A stretch of 64,000 nucleotides of DNA from Marinihelvus sp036351115 (lineage in GTDB: Bacteria > Pseudomonadota > Gammaproteobacteria > Xanthomonadales > SZUA-36): NCBI GenBank assembly GCA_036351115.1, contig JAZBOL010000084.1, positions 1 to 64,000 on the forward strand. The letters are read 5' to 3'. Within the stretch, counting starts at the first letter, position 1, and each line of letters starts with the position of its first letter. Below the pieces are notes generated by a model, which was given only the letters and a program-made list of their open reading frames with translations, ran no database searches and was not told the DNA's origin. The translations under genes were made by a program, and so were the position numbers. Shown here piece by piece: positions 60,740 to 64,000 of the stretch.

Positions 60740-62494
60740 ATGGCGGGTCGCATACCCGACGCCTTTATCGAGGAACTGCTCGCCCGCACGGACATCGTCG
60801 AGGTCATCGAGCGGCGCCTTCCGCTGAAACGCGCCGGCAACGAGTTCCACGCCCTGTGTCCGTTCCACAACGAAAAGACACCCTCCTTCACCATCAGCCC
60901 GTCCAAGCAGTTCTATCACTGCTTCGGCTGTGGCGCCCATGGCTCCGCCATCGGCTTCCTGATGGAGTACGAGGGGCTGGAGTTTCGTGACGCGGTGGAG
61001 GACCTGGCCCAGTCCGCGGGCCTGCAGATTCCCGAGGAAGCCGCCGGTAGCCGGCCCCGTCCGACGCAGGGGCTGTTCGAGATCATGGAGCGGGCCAGCG
61101 CCTTCTTCCAGCACAGCCTGAAGCAGCATCCGCCGGCCATCGACTATCTCAAGGAGCGTGGCCTGTCCGGCGAGGTCTGCCGGGACTTCGGCATCGGCTA
61201 TGCGCCGGCCAGCTGGGATGCGCTGCAGAAGCACCTGGGCGACGATGACGCCACGGTGGCGCTCATGAAGCGCGGCGGGTTGCTGAGCCAGGGCGACCGG
61301 TCGGCCTACGACAAGTTTCGCGACCGGATCATGTTTCCGATCCACGACCGGCGGGGCCGGGTCATCGCCTTCGGCGGACGCGCCATCGCGGACGACGGTC
61401 CCAAGTACCTGAACTCCCCGGAAACGGAGCTGTTCCACAAGGGCCGGGAGCTCTACGGTCTGTTCCTGGCGCGGAAGCGAGCGGGAAAACTCGACAGCCT
61501 GGTCGTGGTCGAAGGCTACATGGACGTCGTGGCGCTGGCGCAGTTCGGCATCCACCATGCCGTGGCCACCCTCGGCACCGCCACCACGCCGGACCAGGCG
61601 ACCCTGCTGCTGCGGGCCACGGATACGGTCATCTACTGCTTCGACGGCGACGCGGCCGGACGCAAGGCCGCCTGGAAAGCCCTGCAGGCCACGCTGCCCA
61701 GGCTGGGCGCCGGCAAGCAGGCGAAATTCCTGTTCCTCCCGGAAGGGGAAGACCCGGACACGGTGGTGCGCAGCGAGGGCCGGGAGCGGTTTCTCGAGCT
61801 GCTCGAGGCGGCCCAGCCGCTGTCCGATTTCTTCTTCGACCGCATGATGGCCGAGGTGGACATGGACAGCATCGACGGCCGGGCGCGCCTGGTGCAGGCG
61901 GCCATGCCCCTGCTCGAAACCCTGCCGGAGGGCGTGTTCCGTGAGATGATGATGGAAAAGCTGGAAACGCTGGCGCGTCACCGGCTGCAGCCCTCCGGTT
62001 CACCGAAGCCCGTGCCGGCGCGCCGCGAGAGCGGCGAACGCAAGGCGGTGCAACGCACCCCCATGCGCCTGGCCATGGCCTTGCTGCTTCACAACCCGGC
62101 GCTCGCCGAACTGGCCCGCAAGGACGGGTTCGACCCGGCGGCCCTGGCGGAGCATCCCGCGCCCGGGGCCGGTTTGCTGGCCGAACTGGTTGACTTATGC
62201 TGTGAGCGCCCCCACCTGACAACGGCTCAGGTGCTGGAAACTTTGCGGGATCACGAAGCCCACGCCCACCTCGTCAAACTCGCGCTCTGGGAATTGCCCG
62301 GCGGAGACGATCAGCGCTCCGTCGAGTTTCTCGACGCTTTGGCCGGAATCCGGCTGCAGCAGGTGGAGGCGGATATCGCGGCCATGCCGCGTATCGTGGA
62401 CCTGGACACGGACGAACGAGTCCGTTTCCTGGCCTTGCAGGCGGAACAGCACCGGCTCAGAGGCGCCCTCCGGGGACGCAAAAAAAATGAATGA
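60740..62494 (+). CDS. dnaG: DNA primase (DnaG)
   Basis: A 584-residue primase that makes RNA primers for replication. The CHC2 zinc finger is at the N-terminus (CPFHNEKTPSF followed by HCFGCGAHG). The Toprim catalytic core has LVVVEGYMDVVALAQFG and IYCFDGDAAGRKAAW. The C-terminal region that binds DnaB helicase is present and typical in length. The second gene after rpsU, immediately downstream of yqeY. Confidence 0.98.
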   Translation: MAGRIPDAFIEELLARTDIVEVIERRLPLKRAGNEFHALCPFHNEKTPSFTISPSKQFYHCFGCGAHGSAIGFLMEYEGLEFRDAVEDLAQSAGLQIPEEAAGSRPRPTQGLFEIMERASAFFQHSLKQHPPAIDYLKERGLSGEVCRDFGIGYAPASWDALQKHLGDDDATVALMKRGGLLSQGDRSAYDKFRDRIMFPIHDRRGRVIAFGGRAIADDGPKYLNSPETELFHKGRELYGLFLARKRAGKLDSLVVVEGYMDVVALAQFGIHHAVATLGTATTPDQATLLLRATDTVIYCFDGDAAGRKAAWKALQATLPRLGAGKQAKFLFLPEGEDPDTVVRSEGRERFLELLEAAQPLSDFFFDRMMAEVDMDSIDGRARLVQAAMPLLETLPEGVFREMMMEKLETLARHRLQPSGSPKPVPARRESGERKAVQRTPMRLAMALLLHNPALAELARKDGFDPAALAEHPAPGAGLLAELVDLCCERPHLTTAQVLETLRDHEAHAHLVKLALWELPGGDDQRSVEFLDALAGIRLQQVEADIAAMPRIVDLDTDERVRFLALQAEQHRLRGALRGRKKNE

Positions 62495-62581
62495 GGGGTT
62501 AGGGCCTCACGGCACAGCGCCGGGGTCGCAGCCATGGTTTTTTCCTTCGTCTATATTTAGGCATCAACGGCCGACGCACCT

Positions 62582-64000
<1,419 letters not shown>

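Overview
The window is a GC-rich, densely coded stretch of bacterial chromosome, almost certainly from a gammaproteobacterium. Several gene orders support this: trkH-trkA-ntrX-ntrY-DUF4390-rsmB-fmt-def set back to back with a LysM gene-dprA-smg-topA-hemF; glnA near ntrB-ntrC; polA-DUF2782; engB with cytochrome c4-dsbA; and rpsU-yqeY-dnaG-rpoD. Aerobic HemF and cytochrome c4 indicate an oxygen-respiring cell, and an LpxL/HtrB-type acyltransferase plus many exported proteins indicate a Gram-negative envelope. I cannot name the genus. A Chromatiales/Xanthomonadales-type lineage is a guess from gene order. No tRNA, rRNA, insertion sequence, prophage or CRISPR array was found, and no gene-free stretch exceeds 300 bases.

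Region 1 (1-13355, minus strand) is the unusual part. It is a head-to-tail run of eight related genes that continues past the left edge. Each full-length member has three predicted membrane segments near its N-terminus, then a TolB/FlgO-like domain (COG5616 type), then TPR-like repeats predicted to lie in the periplasm. Six junctions are 4-base stop/start overlaps and one is a 42-base gap. The promoter-proximal gene is an 81-residue mini-protein that looks like a paralog with its whole middle deleted. The function is unknown.

Region 2 (13616-20406, plus strand) holds a sorbosone-dehydrogenase-like lipoprotein, uppP, and a nitrogen-control block: glnA behind NtrC-type sites and a sigma-54 promoter, a DUF4124 gene, then overlapping ntrB (glnL) and ntrC (glnG). 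Region 3 (20419-24511) carries a small exported protein, a TRIC-family membrane protein, dtd, an acyltransferase and trkH. Region 4 (24558-33065, minus) is trkA, an NtrX-like regulator with a degenerate ATPase domain, ntrY, a DUF4390 lipoprotein, rsmB, fmt and def.

Region 5 (33216-39881, plus) is a TsaP-like LysM protein, dprA, smg, topA (without zinc fingers) and hemF. Region 6 (39951-49436) has polA diverging from a DUF2782 gene, an orphan TRAP small permease and trmH; then aroE-hemB, engB, cytochrome c4, dsbA and a TSUP permease. Region 7 (49540-58157) has slt, an NAD-binding protein and cca, facing a VanZ-like gene and a MidA-type methyltransferase; then a pteridine reductase facing a tsaD-folB-folK operon. 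Region 8 (58268-64000, plus) is a gamma-glutamyltransferase homolog without a signal peptide, followed by the macromolecular-synthesis operon rpsU-yqeY-dnaG-rpoD, with rpoD cut by the right edge.

Most of the window is conserved housekeeping sequence. The tandem TolB-like/TPR array is the best candidate for an undescribed system. Smaller oddities are the degenerate NtrX, the orphan TRAP subunit, in-frame minisatellites, and a terminator hairpin embedded in a convergent gene.
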